Origin: Leisingera sp. S132
GTDB taxonomy: Bacteria; Pseudomonadota; Alphaproteobacteria; Rhodobacterales; Rhodobacteraceae
Assembly: GCF_025144465.1 (NCBI RefSeq)
Contig: NZ_CP083559.1
Span: 50,791-114,790 of the forward strand
Direction: 5' to 3'
Length of the DNA: 64,000 bases
Numbering within the stretch: the stretch's first letter is position 1; every line of letters starts with the position of its first letter. Shown in pieces: positions 15,793 through 24,297 of the stretch. The translations under genes were made by a program, and so were the position numbers. The notes under the pieces were generated by a model. It did not search any database. It had not been told where the DNA came from and saw nothing but the letters and a program-made list of their open reading frames with translations.

Positions 15793-17006
15793 ACGAGCGC
15801 ATTGATCCGGGCGATATGCTCCGGCAGGCAGCGGGTCAGGAAATCGTATTTCTCCACCGTATGGGCGCGGGCGGCTGCGCCGATACGGGCATAGTCTCCG
15901 GGATTGGCCAGCACATCGGAAACCTGGTCCGCCAGTGCCTCCGGGCTGAAGAAATCGACCAGCAGCCCGGTCTCGCCATGGGTGATCGCCTCGCGCACCG
16001 GCTCGACATCCGCCGCCACCACCGTCGCCTGCATCGCCATCGATTCCAGCAAGGACCAGCTGAGCACGAAAGGCATCGTCAGATAGATGTGGCAGCGGCT
16101 GATCTGGATGATCCGGGTCAGATCGTCATACGGCACCTTGCCGAGGAAATGCACCCGGCTCCAGTCGACGCTATCGCCCAGCTCATCCTCCATCTCGCCG
16201 CGCAATCCGCCGGGGTGCTTGCTCTCGGCGCCATAGGAGGTCTCGCTGCCGCCGATCATCAGGATGCGGGCATTGGGGCGGGCCGCCTGGATCCGCGGCA
16301 GCGCGCGCATCATGACATGGAAGCCGCGGGCGCGCTCCATGTTGCGGGCAATATAAGTCACCACCTCGTCGGCGCGGGTGAGCGGCCTCTCCAGCCGCCC
16401 CAGGCTGACCGAGGCGCCGGGATCGGGGCCCAGCCGGTCGGTGCGGATGCCGTCATGGCACAGATACATGCGGTCATGGAAACTGGCCGGAAACCGGTCG
16501 CGCTGCCAGGCGGTGGGCACATGGCCGAGGTCGACCTGCTCGATGCTGGCGTAAGGAACAGTGTTGCGCGCCTCGGCAAAGAAATGGGCCTGGTCGTTGG
16601 CAGGGTTTTCGGGGTCAAACCCGACCAGCCCGCCGGTGGTGCGGTAGAAATACTCGAAGAAGCCGATCACCGGCACGTCCGGATAGGGGTCCTTCATGAA
16701 CAAAAGCTCGCCCCAGCCGGTGTGGCCGATGATGATGTCGGGGGTGAAGCCCTGCGCCTTCAGCTCGCGCGCTGCCAGCGCCGCGCCGAGGCCGGTGCCG
16801 GACGCCGCCTCCCAGTCCCTGGAGAGGCCGAAGGCATCCTTGGCGGGGGTGCGGAAGGGCTTGTAGGCCACGGTCCTGATGCCCGGCAGCTGCACGTCCC
16901 GGCGCTGGGTCAGAAAGACGATCTCATGGCCGCCCTGCGCGGCCAGCCAGGGGGCCAGCTCGCGGTACTGGCCGGGCATGTTCTGATGCACAAACAAAAT
17001 CTTCAT
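15765..17006 (-). CDS. glycosyltransferase family 4
   Basis: A 413-aa cytosolic glycosyltransferase with two Rossmann halves. The N-terminal half starts MKILFVHQNMPGQYRELAPW. The C-terminal half has ARGFHVMMRALPRIQA and the donor-site segment MPFVLSWSLLESMAMQATVV (the E-x7-E-like region of GT4 retaining enzymes). It is most like the family that opens with a 'HQNFPGQ' motif and acts in exopolysaccharide assembly. Acceptor and donor are unknown. It is divergent from rfbC with 137 bp between, so its promoter region is shared with the rhamnose operon. The last eight codons are repeated downstream as 27-bp units, suggesting that the protein once had a longer repetitive tail. Confidence 0.85.
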   Translation of the reverse strand: MKILFVHQNMPGQYRELAPWLAAQGGHEIVFLTQRRDVQLPGIRTVAYKPFRTPAKDAFGLSRDWEAASGTGLGAALAARELKAQGFTPDIIIGHTGWGELLFMKDPYPDVPVIGFFEYFYRTTGGLVGFDPENPANDQAHFFAEARNTVPYASIEQVDLGHVPTAWQRDRFPASFHDRMYLCHDGIRTDRLGPDPGASVSLGRLERPLTRADEVVTYIARNMERARGFHVMMRALPRIQAARPNARILMIGGSETSYGAESKHPGGLRGEMEDELGDSVDWSRVHFLGKVPYDDLTRIIQISRCHIYLTMPFVLSWSLLESMAMQATVVAADVEPVREAITHGETGLLVDFFSPEALADQVSDVLANPGDYARIGAAARAHTVEKYDFLTRCLPEHIARINALVPEARRIKI

Positions 17007-17143
17007 GAGGCATGCTTGCCGGGGCGGGGCAGGGGATGCAAGCGCGGGCGCGCGGCGGGCGGAGTTCTGCCCCGGCTGTTGCCCTGCCGCCAGCGCGGGG
17101 CTAGGAGTGGGCGCAGATTTGGATGCGATGATGCGAGGACGGA

Positions 17144-17698
17144 ATGCAGGTTGAGGACACAGGTCTGCCGGGGCTGAAGGTGCTGACTCCGGCGCGGTTC
17201 GGCGATGCGCGGGGGTTCTTCAGCGAAAGCTGGAACAAGCGGCGGATGCAGGAGGCCGGGATCGATCTGGATTTCGTGCAGGACAACCATTCGGTCTCGG
17301 CGGAGACCGGCACCCTGCGGGGGTTGCATTTCCAGGCGCCGCCCCATGCCCAGGACAAGCTGGTGCGCTGCGGCCAGGGCGCGCTGTTTGATGTGGCGGT
17401 GGATATCCGCAAGGGGTCGCCGTCTTACGGCCAGTGGTTTGGCATCGAGCTCAGTGCGGAAAACGGCAAGCAGGTGCTGGTGCCCAAGGGCTTCCTGCAC
17501 GGGTTTATCACCCGGGTGCCCGGTACCGAGGTGGTCTATAAATGCACCGATTACTACGCGCCGGAGTGTGATGGCGCGGTGGCCTGGGACAGCTGCGGCA
17601 TTGACTGGGGGTTTGACGGCAGCCCGGTGCTCAGCGGAAAAGACGCCGCGGCGCCGGCCCTCGCGGATTTCGACAGCCCCTTTGTCTGGGAAGGATAA
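17144..17698 (+). CDS. rfbC: dTDP-4-dehydrorhamnose 3,5-epimerase
   Basis: Third step of dTDP-L-rhamnose synthesis. The 184-aa cupin has GTLRGLHFQAPPHAQDKLVR (56-75) with the catalytic His62, and later VLVPKGFLHGF and YKCTDYYAPECDGAVAWD, all typical of RmlC. The length is standard. The ATG at 17144 follows GAGGACGGA. It is the first gene of the rhamnose operon, 3 bp before rfbB. Confidence 0.95.
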   Translation: MQVEDTGLPGLKVLTPARFGDARGFFSESWNKRRMQEAGIDLDFVQDNHSVSAETGTLRGLHFQAPPHAQDKLVRCGQGALFDVAVDIRKGSPSYGQWFGIELSAENGKQVLVPKGFLHGFITRVPGTEVVYKCTDYYAPECDGAVAWDSCGIDWGFDGSPVLSGKDAAAPALADFDSPFVWEG

Positions 17699-17701
17699 GA
17701 T

Positions 17702-18754
17702 ATGAAGCTTCTTGTGACCGGCGGCGCCGGCTTTATCGGATCGGCGGTGGTGCGGCTGGCCATCGCCCGCGGCCATCAGGTGGTGAACCTCGATGCGCTC
17801 ACCTATGCCGCCTGCCTGGACAATGTGGCAGAGGCGGCCCAAAGCCCGGACTATGCGTTTGAGCAGTGCGATATCCGCGACCGCGCCGCATTAGACACTG
17901 TTTTTGAGCGCCATGCCCCGGATGCGGTGATGCATCTGGCGGCCGAAAGCCATGTGGACCGCTCGATCGACGGGCCGGGCGATTTCATCGAGACCAATAT
18001 CACCGGCACCTTCAACATGCTGGAGGCGGCCCGCAAGTACTGGATGCAGGCGGGCAAGCCCGAAGCCTTCCGCTTCCACCATATCTCGACGGACGAGGTC
18101 TACGGCTCTCTGCCTGCCGACCCGTCGGTGCAGTTTACTGAGGAGACATCCTACGATCCGCGCTCGCCCTATTCGGCCAGCAAGGCCGCCAGCGACCATC
18201 TGGTGCGGGCCTGGGCCGAGACCTACGGGCTGCCGGTGGTGCTGACCAACTGCTCCAACAACTACGGGCCCTATCACTTCCCCGAAAAGCTCATTCCGGT
18301 GGTGATCCTGAATGCGCTGGCGGGCAAGGCGCTGCCGATCTACGGCGACGGCTCCAACGTGCGCGACTGGCTCTATGTCGAAGACCACGCCGATGCCCTC
18401 CTTTTGGTGGTGCAGCAGGGCGCGTTGGGCCGCTCCTACAATATCGGCGGCGAGAACGAGCGGTCGAACCTGGAGCTGGTGAACACGCTGTGCGGCATCC
18501 TGGACCAGAAGCGCCCGCGCGCAGACGGCAAGTCCTACAAGGACCAGATCACCTTTGTCACCGACCGCCCGGGCCATGACGCGCGCTATGCCATCGATCC
18601 CAGCCGCATCCGCGAGGAGCTGGGCTGGCGCCCCTCGGTGACGGTGGAGGAAGGGCTGGAGAAAACCGTGCAGTGGTATCTGGACAACGAACCCTGGTGG
18701 CGCGCCCTGCAGGACCGGGACGGGGTTGGCCAGCGGCTGGGCACCGGCAAGTGA
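17702..18754 (+). CDS. rfbB: dTDP-glucose 4,6-dehydratase
   Basis: Second step of dTDP-L-rhamnose synthesis, converting dTDP-glucose to the 4-keto-6-deoxy sugar. The 350-aa extended SDR protein has GGAGFIGS (7-14), the active-site triad STDE (129-132) and YSASK (Tyr157, Lys161), and the tail [20 protein letters not shown]. Codons 62-68 contain an AT-rich block (17883-17906) with a rare TTA Leu that is repeated exactly in rfbD and does not match the codon style around it. Confidence 0.96.
   Translation: MKLLVTGGAGFIGSAVVRLAIARGHQVVNLDALTYAACLDNVAEAAQSPDYAFEQCDIRDRAALDTVFERHAPDAVMHLAAESHVDRSIDGPGDFIETNITGTFNMLEAARKYWMQAGKPEAFRFHHISTDEVYGSLPADPSVQFTEETSYDPRSPYSASKAASDHLVRAWAETYGLPVVLTNCSNNYGPYHFPEKLIPVVILNALAGKALPIYGDGSNVRDWLYVEDHADALLLVVQQGALGRSYNIGGENERSNLELVNTLCGILDQKRPRADGKSYKDQITFVTDRPGHDARYAIDPSRIREELGWRPSVTVEEGLEKTVQWYLDNEPWWRALQDRDGVGQRLGTGK
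17883..17906 (+). repeat. 24-bp block shared with rfbD, copy in rfbB
   Basis: GCGCC followed by GCATTAGACACTGTTTTTG is identical to 20106-20129. It is in the same reading frame in both genes (Ala-Leu-Asp-Thr-Val-Phe) although the two positions are not homologous in the proteins. Confidence 0.85.
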
Positions 18755-18878
18755 AGGCGGATATGCCGCTGAGGGCTGCTTCCGGCCGCGGGTGGGGGAG
18801 AAGCCCCCGCCCGGGGGGGCGGCCGGGGGCTGCCCGGCGATGCCGCCGGGCGGTACTTTGCCTTAATCGCACTTCTTC

Positions 18879-19352
18879 ATGCTGACTGCGCATCTGCCGT
18901 CCGGCTATGTGCTGGCACGGCTGGCGCCTGAGGGGCACCGGCTCTTGCTGCCGGCCGCCCTGATTGGCGCGGTGCTGCCGGATTTCGACATGCTGTGGTT
19001 TCACTTCGTGGACCAGGGCAGCATTCATCATCACCGCTACTGGGTGCATGTGCCTGCTTTCTGGGCCGTGGTTGCGGCTCTGGCATTGCCGGTTCTGGCT
19101 CTGCGGGCCCGCGCCCTGCTGGCCCCGGGGCTGGTGTTCTTTGCCGCCCTCTTTTTGCATATGGTGCTGGACACCATCGGCGGCGGCATCCTCTGGGGCG
19201 CGCCGTTCAATGACCGCCTTTACACGCTGGTGGAAGTGCCTGCGAGCCAGCCCCATTGGGTGCTTTCCTTCCTGCTGCACTGGACCTTTCTGCTGGAACT
19301 GGGCATCTGGGCTTCAGCCTTGTATCTGTGGCGCAAAGGGAGGCGCATATGA
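18879..19352 (+). CDS. membrane protein of the DUF457/YdjM metal-dependent hydrolase type
   Basis: A 157-aa integral membrane protein with four or so hydrophobic segments. The N-terminal pattern is typical of the YdjM/DUF457 family: a His near the start (TAHLPSGY), GAVLPDFDMLW, then HHHRYWVH and later FLHMVLDTIGGGILWGAP. These His/Asp residues could bind a metal. No function in rhamnose synthesis is known for the family. It sits between rfbB and rfbD, and its stop overlaps the rfbD start (ATGA), so it is part of the operon. The 124 bp before it hold a GC-rich stretch and no clear ribosome site. The family call is moderate; the role is unknown. Confidence 0.75.
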   Translation: MLTAHLPSGYVLARLAPEGHRLLLPAALIGAVLPDFDMLWFHFVDQGSIHHHRYWVHVPAFWAVVAALALPVLALRARALLAPGLVFFAALFLHMVLDTIGGGILWGAPFNDRLYTLVEVPASQPHWVLSFLLHWTFLLELGIWASALYLWRKGRRI

Positions 19353-20197
19353 TCCTAGTATTCGGCAAGACCGGTCAGCTGGCCCGCGAACTGGCGGCGG
19401 ATGAAACCGTCACCTGCCTGGGCCGCGATCAGGCGGATCTGAGCAACCCGGCAGCCTGTGCCGCCGCGATCCGGCAGGCGCAGCCGCAGGCGGTGATCAA
19501 TGCCGCCGCCTATACGGCTGTGGACAAGGCCGAGAGCGAAGAGGCGCTGGCCAGCGTGATCAACGGCGCAGCTCCCGGCGCGATGGCGGCGGCCTGTGCG
19601 GAACTGGGCATTCCTTTTGTCACCGTCTCCACCGACTACGTCTTTGACGGCAGCGGCACCGCGCCCTGGCAGCCGGGGGATGCCACTGCGCCGGTGAACG
19701 CCTATGGCCGCTCCAAGCTGGCAGGCGAGGAGCTGGTGCGCGCCGCGGGCGGGGGTCATGCAATCCTGCGCACCTCCTGGGTGGTGTCGGCGCATGGGAA
19801 CAACTTCGTCAAGACCATGCTGCGGCTGGGCCGCGAGCGCGAGCGGCTGACCATCGTTGCGGATCAGATTGGCGCCCCGACGCCGGCCCGCGATATTGCC
19901 GCCGCCTGCCTGGAGATGGCGCGGCAGCTGATCAAGGACCCGGGCAAATCCGGCACCTATCATTTTGCGGGCGCGCCCCAGACCAGCTGGGCGGATTTCG
20001 CGCGCGCAATCTTTGCCCGGGCGGAGGTGGCGTGCGCGGTGGAGGACATCCCCACCTCAGCCTATCCCACGCCGGCGGCGCGGCCCTTGAACTCACGGCT
20101 CGATTGCGCCGCATTAGACACTGTTTTTGGCATCCCGCAGCCGGACTGGCGGCTGGGGTTGAATGATATTCTGAAGGAATTGGGAGAATTGGCATGA
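19349..20197 (+). CDS. rfbD: dTDP-4-dehydrorhamnose reductase
   Basis: Final step to dTDP-L-rhamnose, reducing the 4-keto group with NAD(P)H. The 282-aa protein has [11 protein letters not shown] (5-15), [20 protein letters not shown] (94-101) and the YGRSK catalytic pair (Tyr119, Lys123), then NSRLD near the C-terminus. It starts within the stop of the preceding membrane gene and its own stop overlaps the rfbA start. Residues about 255-260 (ALDTVF) are encoded by the 24-bp block shared with rfbB, again with a TTA Leu codon. Confidence 0.95.
   Translation: MILVFGKTGQLARELAADETVTCLGRDQADLSNPAACAAAIRQAQPQAVINAAAYTAVDKAESEEALASVINGAAPGAMAAACAELGIPFVTVSTDYVFDGSGTAPWQPGDATAPVNAYGRSKLAGEELVRAAGGGHAILRTSWVVSAHGNNFVKTMLRLGRERERLTIVADQIGAPTPARDIAAACLEMARQLIKDPGKSGTYHFAGAPQTSWADFARAIFARAEVACAVEDIPTSAYPTPAARPLNSRLDCAALDTVFGIPQPDWRLGLNDILKELGELA
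20106..20129 (+). repeat. 24-bp block shared with rfbB, copy in rfbD
   Basis: Identical to 17883-17906 and in the same reading frame. It is AT-rich and contains TTA, ACT, GTT and TTT codons, whereas the surrounding genes favour CTG, ACC, GTC and TTC. Confidence 0.85.
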
Positions 20198-21084
20198 CCA
20201 ATGGCAAGCCCGGCTCGGGTAGAAAAGGCATCATCCTGGCAGGCGGCTCCGGCACCCGGCTCTATCCGATCACCATGGCGGTCTCCAAGCAGCTGCTGCC
20301 GCTCTATGACAAGCCGATGATCTACTACCCGCTCAGCGTGCTGATGCTGGCGGGCATCCGCGAGATCTGCGTGATCACCACGCCGCAGGACCAGGAGCAG
20401 TTCATCCGCCTGCTGGGCGACGGCAGCCAGTGGGGGGTGGAGCTGACCTATGTGGTGCAGCCCTCGCCCGACGGGCTCGCGCAGGCCTTCATCCTGGCGG
20501 AGGAGTTCCTGGCAGGCGCCCCCTCGGCGCTGGTGCTGGGCGACAATATCTTCTTTGGCCACGGGCTGCCGGACCTCCTGGCGGCGGCAGACAGCCATGC
20601 GTCGGGCGGCACCGTCTTCGGCTATCATGTGGCCGATCCGGAACGCTATGGCGTGGTGGATTTCGACGCCGACGGCAAGGCCCGCGAGATCATCGAGAAG
20701 CCGCCGGTGCCGCCGTCGAACTATGCGGTGACGGGGCTGTATTTCCTGGATGGCAGCGCGCCGGAGCGGGCGCGCGCGGTGCAGCCAAGCCCGCGCGGCG
20801 AGCTGGAAATCACCGATCTGCTGCAGAGCTACCTGAACGAAGGGAGCTTGCGGGTCGAGACCATGGGCCGCGGCTATGCCTGGCTGGACACCGGCACCCA
20901 TGGCTCGCTCCTGGATGCGGGCAACTTCGTGCGCACGCTGGAAAAACGCCAGGGGCTGCAGACCGGCTGCCTGGAGGAAATCGCCTATGAGCAGGGCTGG
21001 ATCGGCACCGCCGCGCTGGAGGCGCGGGCCGAGCTGTTCAAGAAGAACAGCTATGGCGCCTATCTGAAGGGGCTGCTCAAGTAG
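20194..21084 (+). CDS. rfbA: glucose-1-phosphate thymidylyltransferase
   Basis: First step of dTDP-L-rhamnose synthesis: glucose 1-phosphate + dTTP to dTDP-glucose. The 296-aa nucleotidyltransferase has the signature [47 protein letters not shown] and the metal-site Asp in [14 protein letters not shown]. The length is standard. It is last in the rhamnose operon, overlaps rfbD by 4 bp, and is followed by a hairpin at 21188-21210. Confidence 0.97.
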   Translation: MTNGKPGSGRKGIILAGGSGTRLYPITMAVSKQLLPLYDKPMIYYPLSVLMLAGIREICVITTPQDQEQFIRLLGDGSQWGVELTYVVQPSPDGLAQAFILAEEFLAGAPSALVLGDNIFFGHGLPDLLAAADSHASGGTVFGYHVADPERYGVVDFDADGKAREIIEKPPVPPSNYAVTGLYFLDGSAPERARAVQPSPRGELEITDLLQSYLNEGSLRVETMGRGYAWLDTGTHGSLLDAGNFVRTLEKRQGLQTGCLEEIAYEQGWIGTAALEARAELFKKNSYGAYLKGLLK

Positions 21085-21187
21085 CAGGCCTTTCAGGCCC
21101 AAGCCGTCTTGGGGTGCAGGCCTGCATCCGATGCGCGTCCCGGCTGAAAACAGCGCCGCGGCAGCGGCGCCGGGCCCAAGGCTTCTG

Positions 21188-21210
21188 CCGCGGCATCTCT
21201 GATGCCGCGG
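21188..21210. terminator. hairpin between convergent rfbA and export gene
   Basis: A perfect 10-bp stem CCGCGGCATC-TCT-GATGCCGCGG. It lies about 100 bp after rfbA and 33 bp from the stop of the convergent export gene. It has no T-run, so it may be a weak or Rho-assisted end. Confidence 0.5.
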
Positions 21211-21242
21211 GCAAGGCGCGGGAGCTTCCCCTCAGCGGCGGG

Positions 21243-22361
21243 TCACTCGATCACCCCGGCGCGGCTGAAGACGCCGAAGAAATTGCCGAAGATGTTGGAG
21301 ATCGTCAGCACGTCGTTGACCGGCGATTCCGTGGCCATCACCAGGTCGCCCGGGTTGATCTGGAACTGGCGCGCCGAGAACAGCCCGTCGGCGGAGGTGA
21401 GATCAAGCGAGAACACCACCCGCTGCTGGCGCGGCCCGCGCACGCCGGGCGCAACGGCCGACGCAGGGTATTCGCGCAGCACCAGCAGCCCCTTGGGATC
21501 GGCCTTGCCGTCCTGGAAGCCGCCCGCCACCGACATCGCGTCCATCGCCGACATCTGGTCCTTGGAGAAGATATGCAGGTCTTCCTTGCCGGTGGCGCCG
21601 AAGGAGAGGAAATAGCGTTCATCCTCCTCGACAAACACCCGGTCGCCGCCGCGCAGGAGGGTGTCGAGATGCGGGTCGTTCAGCAGGCTGTCGACCGAGG
21701 TGCCGTAGATGCTCTGGCCGCGCACCAGCCGGATCTGCGGGTTGTTCAGACCGGCGCTGATGCCGCCGCCCGCCGAAATCAGCCCCATCACCGTGTAGTT
21801 GCGGTCGGGCATCGGGTAGGTGCCGGGCTGGGCAACGCCGGAGACCAGATCCACCGAATTGCCGCGGCCCGCGGCCATCGCCAGCTGCACCTGGGCCGAC
21901 GGCACCACCGGCTCCAGCGCCTCCTGCAGCTTGCGGCGCGCCAGGTCCGGGGTCAGCCCGTTGACGTTCACATCCCCCACATAGGGCATGAAGATGGTGC
22001 CGTTGGCGGCCACTTTCATGTCCTGCAGCTGCACCATCTTCTGGTCGAGCGAGGTCAGCAGCGAGTTGTCGTTGCTGTCCCAGATGCTGAGCGACAGCAG
22101 GTCGCCGGGCTGGATGATCTGGGTGCGGGCGCCCTGGCGGGCGTGCAGCCAGCCCAAGCGCTCCTGCTTGCCGGTCGGCGGCCAGGCGGCCACTGTCGGC
22201 AGCAGCGCCCGGTTCACCTTGTAGAGCGCGAAATTGGCATCCGCCTCGCCCGATTCCTTCAGGATCTCCTCGCTGGCCGGCGCGCCGCCGGGCAGGCGGG
22301 AGCAGGCCGCAGGCAGCAATGCGATGCCGAGAGCGGCAATCAGCAGGGGAATCTTGCGCAT
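21243..22361 (-). CDS. Wza-like polysaccharide export lipoprotein
   Basis: A 372-aa outer-membrane export protein. The signal peptide ends in a lipobox (LLPAACS), so the mature N-terminus is a lipidated Cys about residue 20. The polysaccharide export (PES) domain begins at IIQPGDLLSLSIWDSND and continues to NGTIFMPYVGDVNVNGLTPD. SLBB-like repeats follow (GTYPMPDRNYTVMGLISAGG, DRVFVEED, NPGDLVMATES). It would form the export channel that meets the Wzc partners encoded at 57961-63202. It is divergent from the epimerase gene with 96 bp between and convergent with the rhamnose operon. Confidence 0.92.
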   Translation of the reverse strand: MRKIPLLIAALGIALLPAACSRLPGGAPASEEILKESGEADANFALYKVNRALLPTVAAWPPTGKQERLGWLHARQGARTQIIQPGDLLSLSIWDSNDNSLLTSLDQKMVQLQDMKVAANGTIFMPYVGDVNVNGLTPDLARRKLQEALEPVVPSAQVQLAMAAGRGNSVDLVSGVAQPGTYPMPDRNYTVMGLISAGGGISAGLNNPQIRLVRGQSIYGTSVDSLLNDPHLDTLLRGGDRVFVEEDERYFLSFGATGKEDLHIFSKDQMSAMDAMSVAGGFQDGKADPKGLLVLREYPASAVAPGVRGPRQQRVVFSLDLTSADGLFSARQFQINPGDLVMATESPVNDVLTISNIFGNFFGVFSRAGVIE

Positions 22362-22457
22362 GGAGCCTCTTTTCCAAAAACGGCTTGATTTTTAACCTAT
22401 GCAAGATACTGCGGTAGGGGAGGCCGTCAATAACAACAGAAGCAGACGAGGCACAGT

Positions 22458-23351
22458 ATGAACATTCCCGCCACACTGGTGATGGGCTCCTCCGGGCGTA
22501 TCGGCCAATTGCTGCGGCTGAGCTGGCCGCGCGGTGCAGAGCTGGTCTGGCAGGCGCGCTGCCCGCCTCCGGGGCTGGCGCCGGAAGCGGTGTGGGACTT
22601 CGACTGGCGCATCCTGGACCCGATGGCGGATCCGGACGGGCTGGCGCGGGCGGCGCGCGGCGCGGAGGTGATCCTGTGCCTGGCCGGCGTGGTGCCGGGG
22701 TCGCGGCGCAACCAGCCCCTGTCGGACAATGTGGACCTGGCGCTGGCCGCGGTGCACGCGGCGGCGCGGGCAGGCGGCGCCCGGGTGATCCTAACGTCCT
22801 CGGCGGCGGTCTACGGCAGCCAGCCGGGACTGCTGAATGAAGACAGCCCGCTGCAGCCGGGCAGCGGCTACGGCCGCGCCAAGGCGGAGATGGAACTGAA
22901 GGCGGCGGCGCTGGCGGCAGAGCTGGGGGTGCAGGTGACGGCGCTCAGGATCGGCAATATCGCCGGGCTGGATGCCGCCCTGGGCGGCTGGCGGCCGGGC
23001 TTCCGGCTGGACCGGTTTCCCTGCGGCCGCACCCCGCGGCGCAGCTATATCGGCGCCCGGGCGCTGGCGCGGGTGCTGGCGGCGCTGGTGGCCGCGCCGG
23101 CGCTGCCGCCGGTTCTGAACGTGGCGCAGCCGGGCACCGTGGCGATGGGCGAGCTGCTGCAGGCGGCCGGGCTGCCCTATGACCTGCAGGCGGCGCCGGA
23201 AGCGGCCATTCCCGACGTGCAGCTGGATGTGTCGCGGCTGATGCGCCTGCTGCCGGCGGGGGTGCCGCTGGAGCCGGGCAATGCCGGCGAGATGGCCTCG
23301 GAATGGACGCCGCTGGCGCCGCATCTGCATCTCCCGGCTCCGCTCAGCTGA
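22458..23351 (+). CDS. NAD-dependent epimerase/dehydratase (SDR)
   Basis: A 297-aa extended SDR enzyme acting on a nucleotide or lipid-linked sugar. The nucleotide-binding motif is slightly unusual (MGSSGRIGQLLR). The active site shows SSAAVYG (Ser/Thr position) and YGRAK (Tyr and Lys). The substrate cannot be told from sequence. A sugar transferase gene follows 52 bp later on the same strand, so it probably modifies the sugar used at an early step. Confidence 0.8.
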   Translation: MNIPATLVMGSSGRIGQLLRLSWPRGAELVWQARCPPPGLAPEAVWDFDWRILDPMADPDGLARAARGAEVILCLAGVVPGSRRNQPLSDNVDLALAAVHAAARAGGARVILTSSAAVYGSQPGLLNEDSPLQPGSGYGRAKAEMELKAAALAAELGVQVTALRIGNIAGLDAALGGWRPGFRLDRFPCGRTPRRSYIGARALARVLAALVAAPALPPVLNVAQPGTVAMGELLQAAGLPYDLQAAPEAAIPDVQLDVSRLMRLLPAGVPLEPGNAGEMASEWTPLAPHLHLPAPLS

Positions 23352-23403
23352 GCCGCCTCCGGCCGCCTGCCGCCGAAACCGCATGTAAGGAAGTGCTGCC
23401 CGG

Positions 23404-24015
23404 ATGACCTGGCGCAAACGGATTTTCGACCTGTTCTTCGCATCCCTGCTGATCGTGATCCTGGGGCCGGTGCTGCTGCTGCTGCTGCTGTGGCTGTTGT
23501 GGCAGGAAGGCCGTCCGCTGTTCTATGTGGCGGAGCGGATGAAGGGGGTGGACCAGCCGTTCCGGCTCTGGAAGCTGAGGACGATGACGGTGGTGGCGCG
23601 CGATTCCGGCGTCTCCGGCGGCGACAAGTCGGCCCGCATCACCCGGACCGGCGCCTGGCTGCGGGCGAAACGCCTGGACGAGTTCCCGCAGCTGTGGAAC
23701 ATCCTGCGGGGCGATCTCTCCTTTGTCGGGCCGCGCCCGCCCCTGCGCCAGTACACCGAGGCGCATCCGGAGCTTTATGCCCGGGTGCTGAAATCGCGCC
23801 CCGGCGTCACCGGCCTGGCCTCGGTCGCCTATCACAAGCATGAGGCGGCGCTGCTGGCCCGCTGCCGCAGCACCGCGGAAACCGATGCCGTCTACTCCCG
23901 GCTCTGCGTGCCGGCCAAGGCCCGGCTGGACCTGATCTATCAGCGCCATCAGAACATGTGCTTTGACTTCGACATCGTGTTCCAGACCATTGGCAATATC
24001 TTCCGCAAGGGGTAG
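23404..24015 (+). CDS. initiating sugar-phosphate transferase (WcaJ/ExoY/PglC family)
   Basis: A 203-aa monotopic membrane enzyme that moves a sugar phosphate from a nucleotide sugar to undecaprenyl phosphate, starting each repeat unit. A single N-terminal hydrophobic segment (LIVILGPVLLLLLLWLLW) leads to the catalytic core: RLWKLRTM, then the Asp-Glu pair in KRLDEFPQLWNILRGD and LSFVGPRPPL. It has only the catalytic domain, like PglC/ExoY, without the extra membrane domain of WcaJ. The sugar specificity is unknown. A second initiating transferase is at 29035-29679. Confidence 0.88.
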   Translation: MTWRKRIFDLFFASLLIVILGPVLLLLLLWLLWQEGRPLFYVAERMKGVDQPFRLWKLRTMTVVARDSGVSGGDKSARITRTGAWLRAKRLDEFPQLWNILRGDLSFVGPRPPLRQYTEAHPELYARVLKSRPGVTGLASVAYHKHEAALLARCRSTAETDAVYSRLCVPAKARLDLIYQRHQNMCFDFDIVFQTIGNIFRKG

Positions 24016-24297
24016 GCGGATGCCCGCTGTTTCGCGTATAGGCTGCATAGAGGCACGGCCAGGCAGGCTGGCCCCCGCGGCCCGGCCCGCCCGGCGGGTT
24101 TCCGCCGCAGGCCGTTTTGCGGGGCAGGAGAATCCGGTTATGATTGAAACTGTGTTTTACCGGCTGCGCACCGGGTTTCAGCGTATCGGAGCCGTGTTTG
24201 ATTTACCTTTTTCTGCTATCCGGCAGCCAGGGGCTGCGTGCGGGCAGCAGCCGGCAATAACAGGGCAGGAAATGCAGGCATCCGGGGGCAGGCAGGC
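24016..24297. other. gap before the CapD-type gene, with a possible leader peptide
   Basis: 282 bp. It holds a small frame ATG 24139 to stop 24310 (56 codons, MIETVFYRLRTGFQRIGAVF...) preceded by AGGAG at a workable distance and overlapping the next gene's start by 13 bp. Translation could couple to the next gene, but the peptide has no recognisable features. No other element is clear. Confidence 0.3.
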
